Shown here: piece after piece, positions 53,601-61,115 of the stretch | How the letters are laid out: each line of letters begins with the position of its first letter | Position numbering within the stretch: the first letter of the stretch is position 1 | From: Ornithinimicrobium cryptoxanthini | Lineage (GTDB): Bacteria > Actinomycetota > Actinomycetes > Actinomycetales > Dermatophilaceae | Length of the DNA stretch: 64,000 nt | Assembly (NCBI RefSeq): GCF_023923205.1 | Contig: NZ_CP099490.1 | Span: 3,707,309 to 3,771,308 of the forward strand | Reading direction: 5' to 3' | Notes under the pieces: model-generated | Database searches by the model: none | What the model was told of the DNA's origin: nothing | What the model saw: only the letters and a program-made list of their open reading frames with translations | Translations under genes and position numbers: made by a program

Positions 53601-54444
53601 CAGCGGCGCTGTCGCCGCTGAGCAGAGGGGCCGTGGCTACTTCCGCACAGAGGTCCCGCAGGAGCGTGGCGCCCGTCCTGGCGTCGGTGGCATCTCGTTC
53701 GAGCCGGACGACGAGCCGGACCTGGCGGGTCGCTATGACCGCACCCCCGACCGGGGGATGCCGCCGGGGCTGCGCGAGCGGGAGTCCGGCGGGGGTGTCG
53801 CCCCCTGGATCGTGATGCTGATCATCGGCGCGCTCCTCGCCGGTGCCGCCTTTGTCGCCTACACCGCGATCCGCGGGATGGGTGACGACACCCCGGACGA
53901 CTCTGTCGCCCGCCCGCTGCCCACGAGCACCGCGGACTCCACCGACGATCCGTCGGACACGGCGGACGATGAGACCTCTGACGCTGAGACCACCACCGAG
54001 GCACCGGAGCCTGGTGCCCCCATCGAGCTCGTGGGCGCCAGCGACTTCGACTCCACCGGCGGCGAGGAGAAGCCGGACCTGACCAGGTTCGCCATCGACG
54101 ACGACCCGGAGACCTGGTGGAACACCTTCACCTATCTCACCCCCAACTGGGGCGGTCTCAAGGAGGGTGTCGCACTGGTCGTCGACACAGGCGAGAGCCA
54201 GCCGATCTCCGAGGTGACGGTGGAGTTTCCCGAGGGTGACTATGGCGCCACGATCTATGTTGGTGACAGCTCCGATGACACGTCGGGCACCGAGATCGGC
54301 ACCTCGGACTCAGCCTCCGGCACATGGACGGTGGCTCCGGACGAGCCGGTCTCGGGCCGCTACATCGTGATCTACTTCGACCGGGCCTGGCCGGGCCCCG
54401 GCGGCGAGGTCGTGCGGGTGTCGGAGGTCACGGCGCGGTCATGA
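50653..54444 (+). CDS. murJ: Lipid II flippase MurJ with pseudokinase and extracellular domains
   Basis: 1263 residues. Residues 20-540 form the MurJ/MviN flippase (ASGTFVSRLLGMVRVLLLAG; QTANTLPNTIYILLAGGVL). After a Ser/Pro/Asp-rich linker a kinase-like domain begins near 665 (GTMLGHRYVLEELLAQRGG). The kinase catalytic loop reads HHLYLNPHSVL and the metal-binding loop VKVSGVGV, so HRD and DFG are missing: a pseudokinase, as in M. tuberculosis MviN, where it binds FhaA. An Ala/Gly-rich repeat, a transmembrane helix (WIVMLIIGALLAGAAFVAY) and a discoidin-like beta domain (DDDPETWWNTFTYL) complete it. The GTG overlaps the upstream stop. Confidence 0.92.
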   Translation: MSEHPAATTANSGHSSASLARSSALMASGTFVSRLLGMVRVLLLAGAVGVLNSPAGNAWQTANTLPNTIYILLAGGVLNVVLVPALTRAMAMSPEKGRDFTDRLITLALVGLLVITVVFTVGAGVLTKLYALSWSGEQLALAVTFAYLCLPQIFFYGIYTLLGQILNAHEKFGWYMWAPVANNIVAIAGIIVFTVLYPQARTIGPGAWTGEMIWLLAGTATLGVAVQAGVLVWPVWRSGFRYRPRWGFRGVGLGAASRMALWMLAIIGISQAGMWLSTNVLNRATEIDPSVGGKILYENAFLIYILPHSLIATSLITAMFTQMSRAAHREDLEGLGAQYRHGLRLLGVAMVPISVGMLLLAPAMTSILFFNNTPAETMATAWVTMAMVIGLAPYAVYILSGRIFHAFQDGWTPFKMQVAITTVSIAGILVAASLPPAQTAVGVGLAQTAGQGVAAVLGILWVRKRLGELPLGDVARSYQRVSVATVAAAIPTVLVVLGTRAVLDGTMAALVMLLVGGPLFFLVYGLVAHRLGVTELADVAAPVLRRLGRGRTRGAAATPMGPGAGRGVAAVGGAAPPRPYAEGPGASDGPADAAADGSGAPSDRSAGRPADDSPGEDDDTGWHTAYDDLQHAEQASSTWTTNGPGLGLGEVSGFDDDREVWGLDIEPGTMLGHRYVLEELLAQRGGVLEYWSAQDATLERLVAVTLLPSTGDQAILAHAVLDGARRTAGVDDPRLVRVLDVGEENGHCWIVEEGLPDAESLASLTHTHALPAEEIRRIVGEAAIGLESARRRGLHHLYLNPHSVLRTRDGSVKVSGVGVTAAIEQADDIGAREASLIDTADLVSLLYTGLTARWPGDEMEGLPSARRLADGSLPAPSEVASGVPGDLDALCRSMLGLDFDPSSGPQTPGELAQQLSPWSSDIVTTSSPGHSSAGASEVGASSTGSPDAADPSAAGAAGADPSAAGAAGAAAIGAAAAAGAGGDSGAVAAEQRGRGYFRTEVPQERGARPGVGGISFEPDDEPDLAGRYDRTPDRGMPPGLRERESGGGVAPWIVMLIIGALLAGAAFVAYTAIRGMGDDTPDDSVARPLPTSTADSTDDPSDTADDETSDAETTTEAPEPGAPIELVGASDFDSTGGEEKPDLTRFAIDDDPETWWNTFTYLTPNWGGLKEGVALVVDTGESQPISEVTVEFPEGDYGATIYVGDSSDDTSGTEIGTSDSASGTWTVAPDEPVSGRYIVIYFDRAWPGPGGEVVRVSEVTARS

Positions 54445-54502
54445 CGTCCACGCGCACCGCCTCCTGGCACCGCAGGAGACATCATCGAGCCGGGTCGGGT
54501 CG

Positions 54503-55045
54503 GTGACGGTGGCGACCCCTGATCTGCTCGCGCTCTCCGACAAGGAGCTCCTGCAGCGGCACAACGAGGGCGACGCCGACGCCTTCGGTGAGCTCTTCCG
54601 CCGCCACAAGGACCGGATGTGGGCGGTGGCCCTGCGCACCGTGCGTGACCCCGAGATCGCCGCTGACGCGGTCCAGGACGGCTTCATCAACGCGTTCCGT
54701 CGCGCTGGGTCCTTCCGCGGCGACGCGGCTGTGACGACGTGGCTGCACCGGATCGTGGTCAATGCCGCCCTCGACCGGGTGCGCCGCATCAAGCCCACGG
54801 CCGACCTCGCCGATCACGACCCCGTCGAGCCCCGCGACCATCACCGCAGCGTCGAGGTGCGGTTGGACGTCCGGGAGGCACTCGAGCAGCTGCCCGAGGG
54901 ACAGCGGATGGCGCTCGTCCTGGTGGACATGCACGGGCTGAGCGTCGCGGAGGCGGCCCGGGTCCTCGAGGTGGCCGAGGGCACCGTCAAGTCACGATGT
55001 GCCCGTGGCCGGGCAGCCATGGCCCAGCTGCTGGAGCCGGCATGA
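54503..55045 (+). CDS. sigM: ECF RNA polymerase sigma factor, SigM type
   Basis: 180-residue group 4 sigma factor. Region 2 is clear (FGELFRRHKDRMWAVALRTV, DAVQDGFINAFRRAGSF, TTWLHRIVVNAALDRVRR), as is region 4 (LPEGQRMALVLVDMHGLS, VAEGTVKSRCARGRAAM). GTG codons at 54503 and 54509 are both possible starts; no strong ribosome-binding site. It lies between murJ and an anti-sigma gene in the same order as M. tuberculosis sigM (Rv3911). A typical ECF promoter downstream of it (55095-55121) suggests that it activates its own anti-sigma factor. Confidence 0.92.
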   Translation: MTVATPDLLALSDKELLQRHNEGDADAFGELFRRHKDRMWAVALRTVRDPEIAADAVQDGFINAFRRAGSFRGDAAVTTWLHRIVVNAALDRVRRIKPTADLADHDPVEPRDHHRSVEVRLDVREALEQLPEGQRMALVLVDMHGLSVAEAARVLEVAEGTVKSRCARGRAAMAQLLEPA

Positions 55046-55094
55046 GCCGGCGCGTGCACGTGGCAGCCGTCACACCAGATCGGCGCAGGTCCGT

Positions 55095-55121
55095 GGGAAC
55101 CTGCGAGGCCGGTCGCACGTC
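55095..55121 (+). promoter_or_regulatory. Probable ECF-sigma promoter upstream of the anti-sigma gene
   Basis: GGGAAC (55095-55100) and CGTC (55118-55121) are separated by 17 bp (16 bp if the -35 is read as GGAACC). This is the classical layout of an ECF-dependent promoter. It lies in the 145-bp gap between sigM and the anti-sigma gene. Confidence 0.65.
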
Positions 55122-55190
55122 GTATCCCCGTGGGGCTGATTGCAGCCACCACCCGTCAGCAACGTGCAGCACACCTGTGAGGAGGTCCTA

Positions 55191-56012
55191 GTGGTTGGGT
55201 CGCGTCCCGGTTCCGATCTGCCTGACGACGAGCTGGACCCCACCGGTGTCAGGGCCATGCTCGCCAACCTGCCAGACCCCGGCCCCATGCCCGAAGAGCT
55301 CGTGGCGCGCATCTCCCAGAGCCTGCTGCTGGAGCAGGAGCGGCGCGCAGAGCCCTCCCGTGAGACGTCCAGCTCGCCGGTCATCTCGTGGGATGCCGAA
55401 CGCCGCCGCAGACGCCCCGGGCGCACGGTCCTGTGGCTGGGTGGGGCCGCTGCCGTCGCGATGGTCGCGACCGCCTCGGTCAACCAGCTCTTCGACGACG
55501 GGACAGACAGCGGAGTCTCGGCACAGGCTCCGGCCAGAGACGCCTCCGAGGCCGGCGGCGACGCCGGCGCCCCCGCACCAGCAGCGGAGGACCGCGAGTC
55601 TGCCGACGACGCTGGTGGCGCGGACAGTCCGGCCGAGGGCGGCTTGCGGCCTGAGGCCGAGGACGGCGTCGCCTCCCCCCAGTCCGAGGCAGATGCGGCA
55701 GGCGGAGCTGAGGTGCTGGCGCTGAGCGGCACGCTGTCGCTGAGCTCGACAGATGTCGCGGCCCAGGTGCAGGAGTGGTTGACCGCTGAGCCGGCCCCAG
55801 GAGCCGTCTCGTGGACGACCGCGCAGGTCAACGACTGCGTCGACCGGCAGGACCTGGACACCTCGCGGGCAGGGCAGGTGGTCGTGGCCAACGCGATGTG
55901 GAGCGCTGAGCCTGCCATGGTGCTGGTGGCACGCACCGACGTGGGCGGAACGGCTTGGGTGCTGACACCCGACTGCGACGCCGTGCTGACCGGGCCCGTG
56001 ACGCTCGACTGA
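55191..56012 (+). CDS. Putative membrane anti-sigma factor for SigM
   Basis: 273 residues with a cytoplasmic N-terminal part (DPTGVRAMLANLPDPGPMPE), one transmembrane helix (TVLWLGGAAAVAMVATASV) and an extracytoplasmic Ala/Glu/Asp-rich linker, then a small C-terminal domain with two Cys (NDCVDRQ, TPDCDAV). No zinc-binding HxxxCxxC is seen, as in the mycobacterial Rv3912. The GTG at 55191 has GAGGAGG five bases upstream. Identity as an anti-sigma factor rests on topology and on its place after sigM; the two C-terminal Cys could make it redox-responsive, which would suit the adjacent thioredoxin genes. Confidence 0.75.
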   Translation: MVGSRPGSDLPDDELDPTGVRAMLANLPDPGPMPEELVARISQSLLLEQERRAEPSRETSSSPVISWDAERRRRRPGRTVLWLGGAAAVAMVATASVNQLFDDGTDSGVSAQAPARDASEAGGDAGAPAPAAEDRESADDAGGADSPAEGGLRPEAEDGVASPQSEADAAGGAEVLALSGTLSLSSTDVAAQVQEWLTAEPAPGAVSWTTAQVNDCVDRQDLDTSRAGQVVVANAMWSAEPAMVLVARTDVGGTAWVLTPDCDAVLTGPVTLD

Positions 56013-56027
56013 TCCCTCGGCATACCA

Positions 56028-56042
56028 CCTAGCCCGGCTAGG
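56028..56042. terminator. Short perfect palindrome after the anti-sigma gene
   Basis: CCTAGCC-C-GGCTAGG is a 7-bp perfect inverted repeat with a one-base centre, 16 bp after the anti-sigma stop and 12 bp before a likely trxB promoter. It may be a weak terminator or a regulator-binding site; the centre is too small for an efficient RNA hairpin loop without fraying. Confidence 0.4.
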
Positions 56043-56053
56043 CCGTCGGCGCA

Positions 56054-56080
56054 GGGAACATCGGGCACGTAGGATCGGTT
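56054..56080 (+). promoter_or_regulatory. Probable SigR/SigH-type oxidative-stress promoter of trxB
   Basis: GGGAAC (56054-56059) and GTT (56078-56080) are exactly 18 bp apart, as in SigR (Streptomyces) and SigH (Mycobacterium) promoters, which control trxB-trxA. The trxB ATG lies about 73 bp downstream. Confidence 0.6.
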
Positions 56081-56152
56081 GAAGCACAGCAGTGGGGTCG
56101 ACTGTCCTCAGCCACCCCCAGCCCCGACCATGCCGCACCTGGAGTGAAGTCC

Positions 56153-57157
56153 ATGATCACGATCCCCACGCAGCCGGTGACCCCGATCGAGTCCGACGGC
56201 GAGGTGCGAGACGTCATCATCGTCGGCTCCGGTCCAGCTGGTTACACCGCTGCGATCTATGCTGCCCGCGCCAACCTGCGGCCGCTGCTGTTCGAAGGGG
56301 CCGTCACCGCTGGTGGCGCCCTGATGAACACCACCGACGTGGAGAACTTCCCGGGCTTCGAGAACGGCATCATGGGCCCTGAGCTGATGCTGGCCATGCG
56401 CGCCCAGGCCGAGCGCTTCGGTGCTGAGCTGGTGCGTGACGACGTGGTGGGCATGGAGCTGGACGACGCAGTGAAGACCGTGACCGACGCCAGCGGTGGG
56501 GTGCACCGCGCCCGCGCGGTCATCCTGTCGATGGGCTCTGCCTATCGCGAGCTCGGGCTGGCGGACGAGAAGCGCCTCTCCGGCCACGGTCTGTCCTGGT
56601 GCGCCACCTGTGACGGGTCGTTCTTCCGGGAGCAGGACATCGCCGTGGTCGGCGGCGGCGACTCAGCGATGGAGGAGGCTACCTTCCTGACGCGCTTCGC
56701 ACGCTCGGTCACTGTGCTCCACCGGCGCGACGAGCTGCGAGCGTCCAAGATCATGGTCGAACGTGCCGAGAACGACCCCAAGATCACCTTCGCCTGGAAC
56801 ACCGAGGTCACCGCCCTCCACGGTGACCCCAAGCTCACTGGCGTGACGTTGCGCGACACGGTGACCGGCCAGGAGCGTGAGGCAGAGTTCGGCGCGGTCT
56901 TCGTCGCCATCGGGCACGACCCGCGCAACGAGCTGATCCAGGGCCAGGTCCACCTGGATGACGCCGGTTATGTCCTGGTCGAGGGGCGCACCACCCAGAC
57001 CAACCTGGCCGGCGTCTTTGCCTGTGGCGACCTGGTCGACCACAGCTATCGCCAGGCCGTCACGGCGGCCGGTTCCGGCTGCTCGGCAGCGCTAGACGCA
57101 GAACGCTTCCTCGCCACGCTCGAGGCCAACCAGGCCATCGCAGAGCTCGTGCACTGA
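56153..57157 (+). CDS. trxB: Thioredoxin reductase
   Basis: 334-residue flavoprotein that reduces thioredoxin with NADPH. It has an N-terminal FAD motif [20 protein letters not shown], the redox-active WCATCDG, the NADPH-binding [15 protein letters not shown] and a C-terminal [17 protein letters not shown]. The ATG at 56153 follows GGAG at eight bases; a GTG at 56144 is in frame. It is followed by trxA after 74 bp. The full length and the clear motifs leave little doubt. Confidence 0.97.
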   Translation: MITIPTQPVTPIESDGEVRDVIIVGSGPAGYTAAIYAARANLRPLLFEGAVTAGGALMNTTDVENFPGFENGIMGPELMLAMRAQAERFGAELVRDDVVGMELDDAVKTVTDASGGVHRARAVILSMGSAYRELGLADEKRLSGHGLSWCATCDGSFFREQDIAVVGGGDSAMEEATFLTRFARSVTVLHRRDELRASKIMVERAENDPKITFAWNTEVTALHGDPKLTGVTLRDTVTGQEREAEFGAVFVAIGHDPRNELIQGQVHLDDAGYVLVEGRTTQTNLAGVFACGDLVDHSYRQAVTAAGSGCSAALDAERFLATLEANQAIAELVH

Positions 57158-57231
57158 CGCGAACTCTGCACTGGCACAACGCAATTCGCAGGCACGACAA
57201 ACTGACCCACACCCCGACGAAAGGGACAATG

Positions 57232-57555
57232 ATGGCCACCAAGCACACCACCGACACCGAGTTCCAGGCTGACGTCCTGGACCAGCAGACCCCCGTCCTC
57301 GTCGACTTCTGGGCGCCCTGGTGTGGGCCGTGCAAGATGGTCGCGCCCATCCTGGAGGAGCTCTCCGAGGAGTATGCCGACAAGATCCAGGTCGTCAAGC
57401 TCAACACCGACGAGAACCCGCAGATCACCGGCCGCTACGGCATCACCGGCATCCCCACCATGAACGTCTACGTGGATGGCGAGGTCGTCAAGACCCTGGT
57501 CGGCGCCTACCCCAAGCAGAAGCTGGTCCGCGAGCTGGAGGACTTCCTGAGCTGA
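57232..57555 (+). CDS. trxA: Thioredoxin
   Basis: 107-residue thioredoxin with the active site WCGPCK in VDFWAPWCGPCKMVAPIL, the cis-Pro in GIPTMNVYVDG and the family C-terminus. Two adjacent ATGs (57229 and 57232) are possible; the second has better spacing to AAGGG. It is cotranscribed with or closely follows trxB, and a strong terminator follows. It provides disulfide reduction in the cytoplasm. Confidence 0.97.
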   Translation: MATKHTTDTEFQADVLDQQTPVLVDFWAPWCGPCKMVAPILEELSEEYADKIQVVKLNTDENPQITGRYGITGIPTMNVYVDGEVVKTLVGAYPKQKLVRELEDFLS

Positions 57556-57597
57556 GCCCGCGAACCATCGCGGTCCTCAGCCGCAACGCAGGCCACA

Positions 57598-57630
57598 ACG
57601 CCCCAGACCTCTCGGGTCTGGGGCGTTCTT
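57598..57630. terminator. Rho-independent terminator after trxA
   Basis: A perfect 12-bp stem (ACGCCCCAGACC / GGTCTGGGGCGT) with a 5-nt loop is followed by TCTT on the plus strand. It lies between trxA and the converging parB. Confidence 0.88.
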
Positions 57631-57680
57631 GCGTCTGAACTGTCCGGCATGGGCGACACGCCGTGCCGGGGACCTCACGG

Positions 57681-58865
57681 CTAGTGGCTCGATCCCGCGC
57701 CGAGGAGGTCCAGGATCCGCTCAAGGTCGTCGATCGAGGCGAACTCGACGGTGACCTTGCCCTTGCGACGGCCCATCGCGATCCCGACACGGGTGTCGAG
57801 CCGATCAGCAAGGCGGGCGGCCCGCTCCTCGAGCTCTGGCTGCGGCTCGCGCGGCGCCGCCCCCCGCCGCCGGGTCGGCTCGCCACCCTCGCCCAGCACC
57901 ACGATCTCCTCGACCGAGCGCACCGACAGGCCTTCAGCCGCGATCCGCTGCGCCAGGCGCTCCATCGCGGCCCCGTCCGGCAGGCCCAGGAGGGCCCGGG
58001 CGTGCCCGGCGCTGAGCACGCCGGCTGCCACGCGCCGCTGCACCAGGGGCGGCAGCTTGAGCAGGCGCAGAGTGTTGCTGATCTGCGGACGCGAGCGCTT
58101 GATCCGTCCGGCGAGCTCATCGTGGGTGCAGCCAAAGTCGTCGAGCAGCTGCTGATAGGCGGCAGCTTCCTCCAGCGGGTTGAGCTGCGCGCGGTGCAGG
58201 TTCTCGAGCAACGCGTCCCGCAGCATGTCGTCGTCGCCTGTGACCCGCACGATCGCCGGGATCGTCGCGTTCCCGATGTTCTGCGAGGCACGCAGCCGCC
58301 GCTCGCCCATGATGAGCTCGTAGCCGGTCGCAGTAGGCCGCACCACCACCGGTTGGAGCACCCCGATCTCACGGATGCTGTGCTCGAGCTCCGCCAGGTC
58401 GTCCTCGTCGAAGACCTGGCGCGGTTGGCGTGAGTTCGGCACGATCCGCTCGATCGGCAGATCCGCGAAGTGCGCGCCGGGGACCGGCGTGAGCTCTGCC
58501 TGACCAGCGTCCGCCGGTGCGCCGTCCTGCGGCCGTGCTTCGTCCTGGTCCGACGCCGCCATTGCGTCCGTCCCGATGTCATCGGTCTCGGTGGGTGCCG
58601 TCCCGGCGTCGTCGGTGGCGCTGGGTGCCGTCCCGATGTCATCGGCGTCGATGCGTGCCGTCCCCGCGTCGTCGGTGCGCGTCCGGAGTAGGTCGTCGAT
58701 ACTTGTCTCCGAGCCAGCTGGAGCAGTGGTCACACCGTCCTGACCTGCGGAAATGGGAACCGTGGGCCGTGGGAAGAACACGTCGCTGGGCCGGTCAGCG
58801 GTGGCCGGAGCCGTCGGGATCAGGGCTCCTAGACCGCGCCCCAGTCCTCGTCGCCGCTCACTCAT
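57681..58865 (-). CDS. parB: Chromosome partitioning protein ParB
   Basis: 394 residues. Begins with the conserved basic [14 protein letters not shown], which interacts with ParA. A 110-residue linker rich in Asp/Thr/Ala follows, and contains an internal repeat. The CTP-binding/ParB N domain ([19 protein letters not shown], then [10 protein letters not shown] and [16 protein letters not shown]) and the helix-turn-helix ([19 protein letters not shown]) are complete, as is the C-terminal dimer domain. The ATG at 58865 overlaps the parA stop by 8 bp. It binds the four parS sites nearby. Confidence 0.97.
   Translation of the reverse strand: MSERRRGLGRGLGALIPTAPATADRPSDVFFPRPTVPISAGQDGVTTAPAGSETSIDDLLRTRTDDAGTARIDADDIGTAPSATDDAGTAPTETDDIGTDAMAASDQDEARPQDGAPADAGQAELTPVPGAHFADLPIERIVPNSRQPRQVFDEDDLAELEHSIREIGVLQPVVVRPTATGYELIMGERRLRASQNIGNATIPAIVRVTGDDDMLRDALLENLHRAQLNPLEEAAAYQQLLDDFGCTHDELAGRIKRSRPQISNTLRLLKLPPLVQRRVAAGVLSAGHARALLGLPDGAAMERLAQRIAAEGLSVRSVEEIVVLGEGGEPTRRRGAAPREPQPELEERAARLADRLDTRVGIAMGRRKGKVTVEFASIDDLERILDLLGAGSSH
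58569..58678. repeat. 60-bp tandem repeat in the parB linker
   Basis: Two copies of a 60-bp unit, each built of two related 30-bp parts, encode DDxGTA-type repeats ([16 protein letters not shown]) in the linker between the ParA-contacting tip and the CTP-binding domain of ParB. The unit keeps the frame. Confidence 0.8.
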
Positions 58866-60075
58866 CTGTGCCACCTTCCTCTTGGGCCCGTGCCGCACGA
58901 GCAATCTCCTTGGCCGCCTCGAGATAGCAGAGGGCGCCACTGCTGATCGGGTCATAGGTGATGACGGTCTCCCCATGACTGGGCGCCTCGCTGATCCGCA
59001 CCGACCGTGGGATGGAGGTGCGCAGCACCGTGTCGGTGAAGTGCGCTCGCACCTCGTCGGCCACCTGGGCCGACAGGCGGGTGCGTCCGTCAAACATGGT
59101 GAGCAAGATGTGCGACACCTGCAGGGACGGGTTGAGGTGCTCCTTGATGAGCTCGATATTGGTGAGCAGCTGACTCAGCCCCTCGAGTGCGTAGTACTCG
59201 CACTGGATCGGGATGAGCACTTCGGAGCCAGCCACGAACGAGTTGATGGTCAGCAGGCCCAGGCTCGGCGGACAGTCGATGAAGACGTAGTCGATGGGGT
59301 CGCCCGTGGCGGCCCGCTCATCGAGGAAGACCCGGACAGCCTTGCGCAGACGGCCCTCTCGGGCCACCATCGGGACGAGCTCGATCTCGGCGCCCGCCAG
59401 GTCGACCGTGGCGGGAGCGCACCAGAGCCCGGGGAGCGATGGGCTCTCCTGGACGACGTCTGCGAGTGCCGTGCCGTCGATCAACACGTCATAGACGCCG
59501 GCCACGTCGCCCGTGTGCGGGATGCCGAGTGCGGTGCTCGCGTTGCCCTGAGGGTCCATATCGACCACGAGGACCTTCAGGCCCGACTGGCTCAGCGCTG
59601 CGGCCATGTTCACCGCTGTGGTGGTCTTCCCGACCCCGCCCTTCTGGTTGGCGACAGTGAGCACCCGCGTCTGCCGCGGACGAGGCAGCTCGCTGAGTCG
59701 GTTGCCAGCTGGCTCCACCGCTGCGGTGTCCGTGTCGGGCACTTCCACCGACTTGCCCATGGTCTGCGGTGCCGGGGCCGTGGTTTCACGTGAAACGTCC
59801 ACTTCTGGGCTGTTGATGAGGGCCGCTTCTGCCTCAGGATGGAGCGCTGTTTCACGTGAAACGTCGGGCACGCCGGCCCTCGCCGCGGGGGTCGTATCCG
59901 CCTCGTAAGCCTGGGGGGTTTCACGTGAAACATCGCGGTCACACGGCCACCCGACCGGCGTCGGAGTGGACAAGCGGCCGTCGGGTTCCTCCGACTGGGG
60001 CCATCCGAGCCGGGCGCCGTAGGCCGCGTGAACAGCCGTCCTGGCCGCCGGGGCCCTGCGCGTCAACGTCTTCAT
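58858..60075 (-). CDS. parA: Chromosome partitioning ATPase ParA
   Basis: 405 residues. The ATPase core starts near 138 ([16 protein letters not shown], deviant Walker A with both Lys; [30 protein letters not shown]). It is preceded by an unusually long, low-complexity extension of about 135 residues in which DVSRET occurs three times (48-53, 71-76, 93-98); each is encoded by a parS site. The ATG at 60075 has GAGAGG upstream; the ATG at 60084 overlaps the rsmG stop (ATGA) but its ribosome site is too close. It works with ParB and parS in origin segregation. Confidence 0.95.
   Translation of the reverse strand: MKTLTRRAPAARTAVHAAYGARLGWPQSEEPDGRLSTPTPVGWPCDRDVSRETPQAYEADTTPAARAGVPDVSRETALHPEAEAALINSPEVDVSRETTAPAPQTMGKSVEVPDTDTAAVEPAGNRLSELPRPRQTRVLTVANQKGGVGKTTTAVNMAAALSQSGLKVLVVDMDPQGNASTALGIPHTGDVAGVYDVLIDGTALADVVQESPSLPGLWCAPATVDLAGAEIELVPMVAREGRLRKAVRVFLDERAATGDPIDYVFIDCPPSLGLLTINSFVAGSEVLIPIQCEYYALEGLSQLLTNIELIKEHLNPSLQVSHILLTMFDGRTRLSAQVADEVRAHFTDTVLRTSIPRSVRISEAPSHGETVITYDPISSGALCYLEAAKEIARAARAQEEGGTDE
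59783..59796. other. parS: parS site 1 (inside parA)
   Basis: GTTTCACGTGAAAC, a perfect 14-bp palindrome identical to the core of the bacterial parS consensus. It encodes part of the third DVSRET of ParA. Confidence 0.95.
59849..59862. other. parS: parS site 2 (inside parA)
   Basis: A second perfect GTTTCACGTGAAAC, 66 bp from site 1, again coding DVSRET (the middle copy). Confidence 0.95.
59918..59931. other. parS: parS site 3 (inside parA)
   Basis: A third perfect GTTTCACGTGAAAC, 69 bp from site 2, coding the first DVSRET of ParA. The three sites are in the same reading phase. Confidence 0.95.
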
Positions 60076-60080
60076 CGTGC

Positions 60081-60905
60081 TCATCCTCTCCCGTCACGCG
60101 CCGAATCCCGGGACCCGCGCCGTGTCGAGGACCCCGCGCTGCGTGCCGTCGACCCAGACCTGCCGGACGTGGGGGCGGCCCTGCGGGAAGAGCCGGGCTT
60201 GCGGGAGGCCGCGGCTGCCTTGACGGCAGCCTCTGTCGGGCGCACGGGACGGTCACCGATCTGGATTTCGATGAGACGGGTGGGTTCGGACATCAGCTCC
60301 TCGCCCAGGAGGGTCAGGTGTCCCGAGACGGCACCAGCCCGGCGGAGCTCCGCCTCGTCCTCGGCCAGTTCCCGCCCGGCGGTCGCACCCTTCAGGGCGA
60401 TGAGGCGCCCCTCGGCGTCGAGCAGTGGGAGACACCATCGGGAGAGCTCACCGATGCGAGCCACGGCGCGGGCCGTCACGACCGGCGCGCGCAGCTTGCC
60501 CCAGAAGTCCTGGGCCCGGCCGCGCAGCACCTGGACGTTGCTGAGGCTCAGCTCCTGGACCGTCGACTCGAGCCAGGTCGTGCGCCGAAGCATCGGTTCG
60601 ACGAGGACCACGTCCAGGTCCGGGCGGGCGATGGCGAGCACCAGTCCCGGCAGTCCCGCCCCGGACCCCACGTCGATCAGGCGGGTCCGGTGGGGCAGGA
60701 CCGACTCCACCACTCCACAGTTGAGCAGGTGTCGTTCCCACAAGCGCGGCGTCTCGCGAGGCCCGATGAGCCCATGACTCACGCCGGTGTCGGCTAGGAG
60801 GTGGGCGAAGTGCTCGACGACGGGAAGCTGGTTGCCAAACACTTCCGAGGCCACGGGCGGTGGCCGCTCCGGGAGGCCGGGCTGCTCAGTCTGGTCGTGT
60901 TTCAC
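60081..60905 (-). CDS. rsmG: 16S rRNA (guanine(527)-N(7))-methyltransferase RsmG
   Basis: 274-residue SAM-dependent methyltransferase (GidB). The core LIGPRETPRLWERHLLNC, the SAM-binding LIDVGSGAGLPGLVLAI, and VLVEPMLRRTTWLE are typical; the C-terminal 60 residues form a basic Arg/Ser-rich tail beyond the family domain. The GTG start at 60905 lies within a parS site (60899-60912); GAGGA is nine bases upstream. It is followed by parA in the usual rsmG-parA-parB order. Confidence 0.95.
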   Translation of the reverse strand: MKHDQTEQPGLPERPPPVASEVFGNQLPVVEHFAHLLADTGVSHGLIGPRETPRLWERHLLNCGVVESVLPHRTRLIDVGSGAGLPGLVLAIARPDLDVVLVEPMLRRTTWLESTVQELSLSNVQVLRGRAQDFWGKLRAPVVTARAVARIGELSRWCLPLLDAEGRLIALKGATAGRELAEDEAELRRAGAVSGHLTLLGEELMSEPTRLIEIQIGDRPVRPTEAAVKAAAASRKPGSSRRAAPTSGRSGSTARSAGSSTRRGSRDSARDGRG

Positions 60906-60912
60906 GTGAAAC
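60899..60912. other. parS: parS site 4 (at the rsmG start codon)
   Basis: A perfect GTTTCACGTGAAAC whose CAC/GTG centre forms the predicted start codon of rsmG on the minus strand. It is about 970 bp from parS site 3. Confidence 0.95.
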
Positions 60913-61030
60913 GTTCCTCGTCACCTCTGTGTATTTGGTCAGATGTCGATGCCCGAGCTTCGTTCGCACTGGTGTGCGCATCGCTCCCGGTGGCATCGCG
61001 GCCCAGTGTGCCATCTCCGACAGACAGCGA

Positions 61031-61086
61031 CGGCCCACCCCCGACACTGTGGGAGTGGGCCGGCGCGGGATCTTGGCCCGCGCGCC
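61031..61086 (-). terminator. Probable terminator of the rpmH-jag operon
   Basis: Two neighbouring GC-rich inverted repeats (CGGCCCAC/GTGGGCCG at 61031-61062, GCGCGGG/CCCGCGC at 61063-61083) lie after the jag stop on the minus strand. No other gene lies in the 61115-60906 gap; the rsmG promoter should also be here. Confidence 0.65.
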
Positions 61087-61115
61087 CCGGCCAGGGGAGC
61101 GCCGCGGGACCGAGC

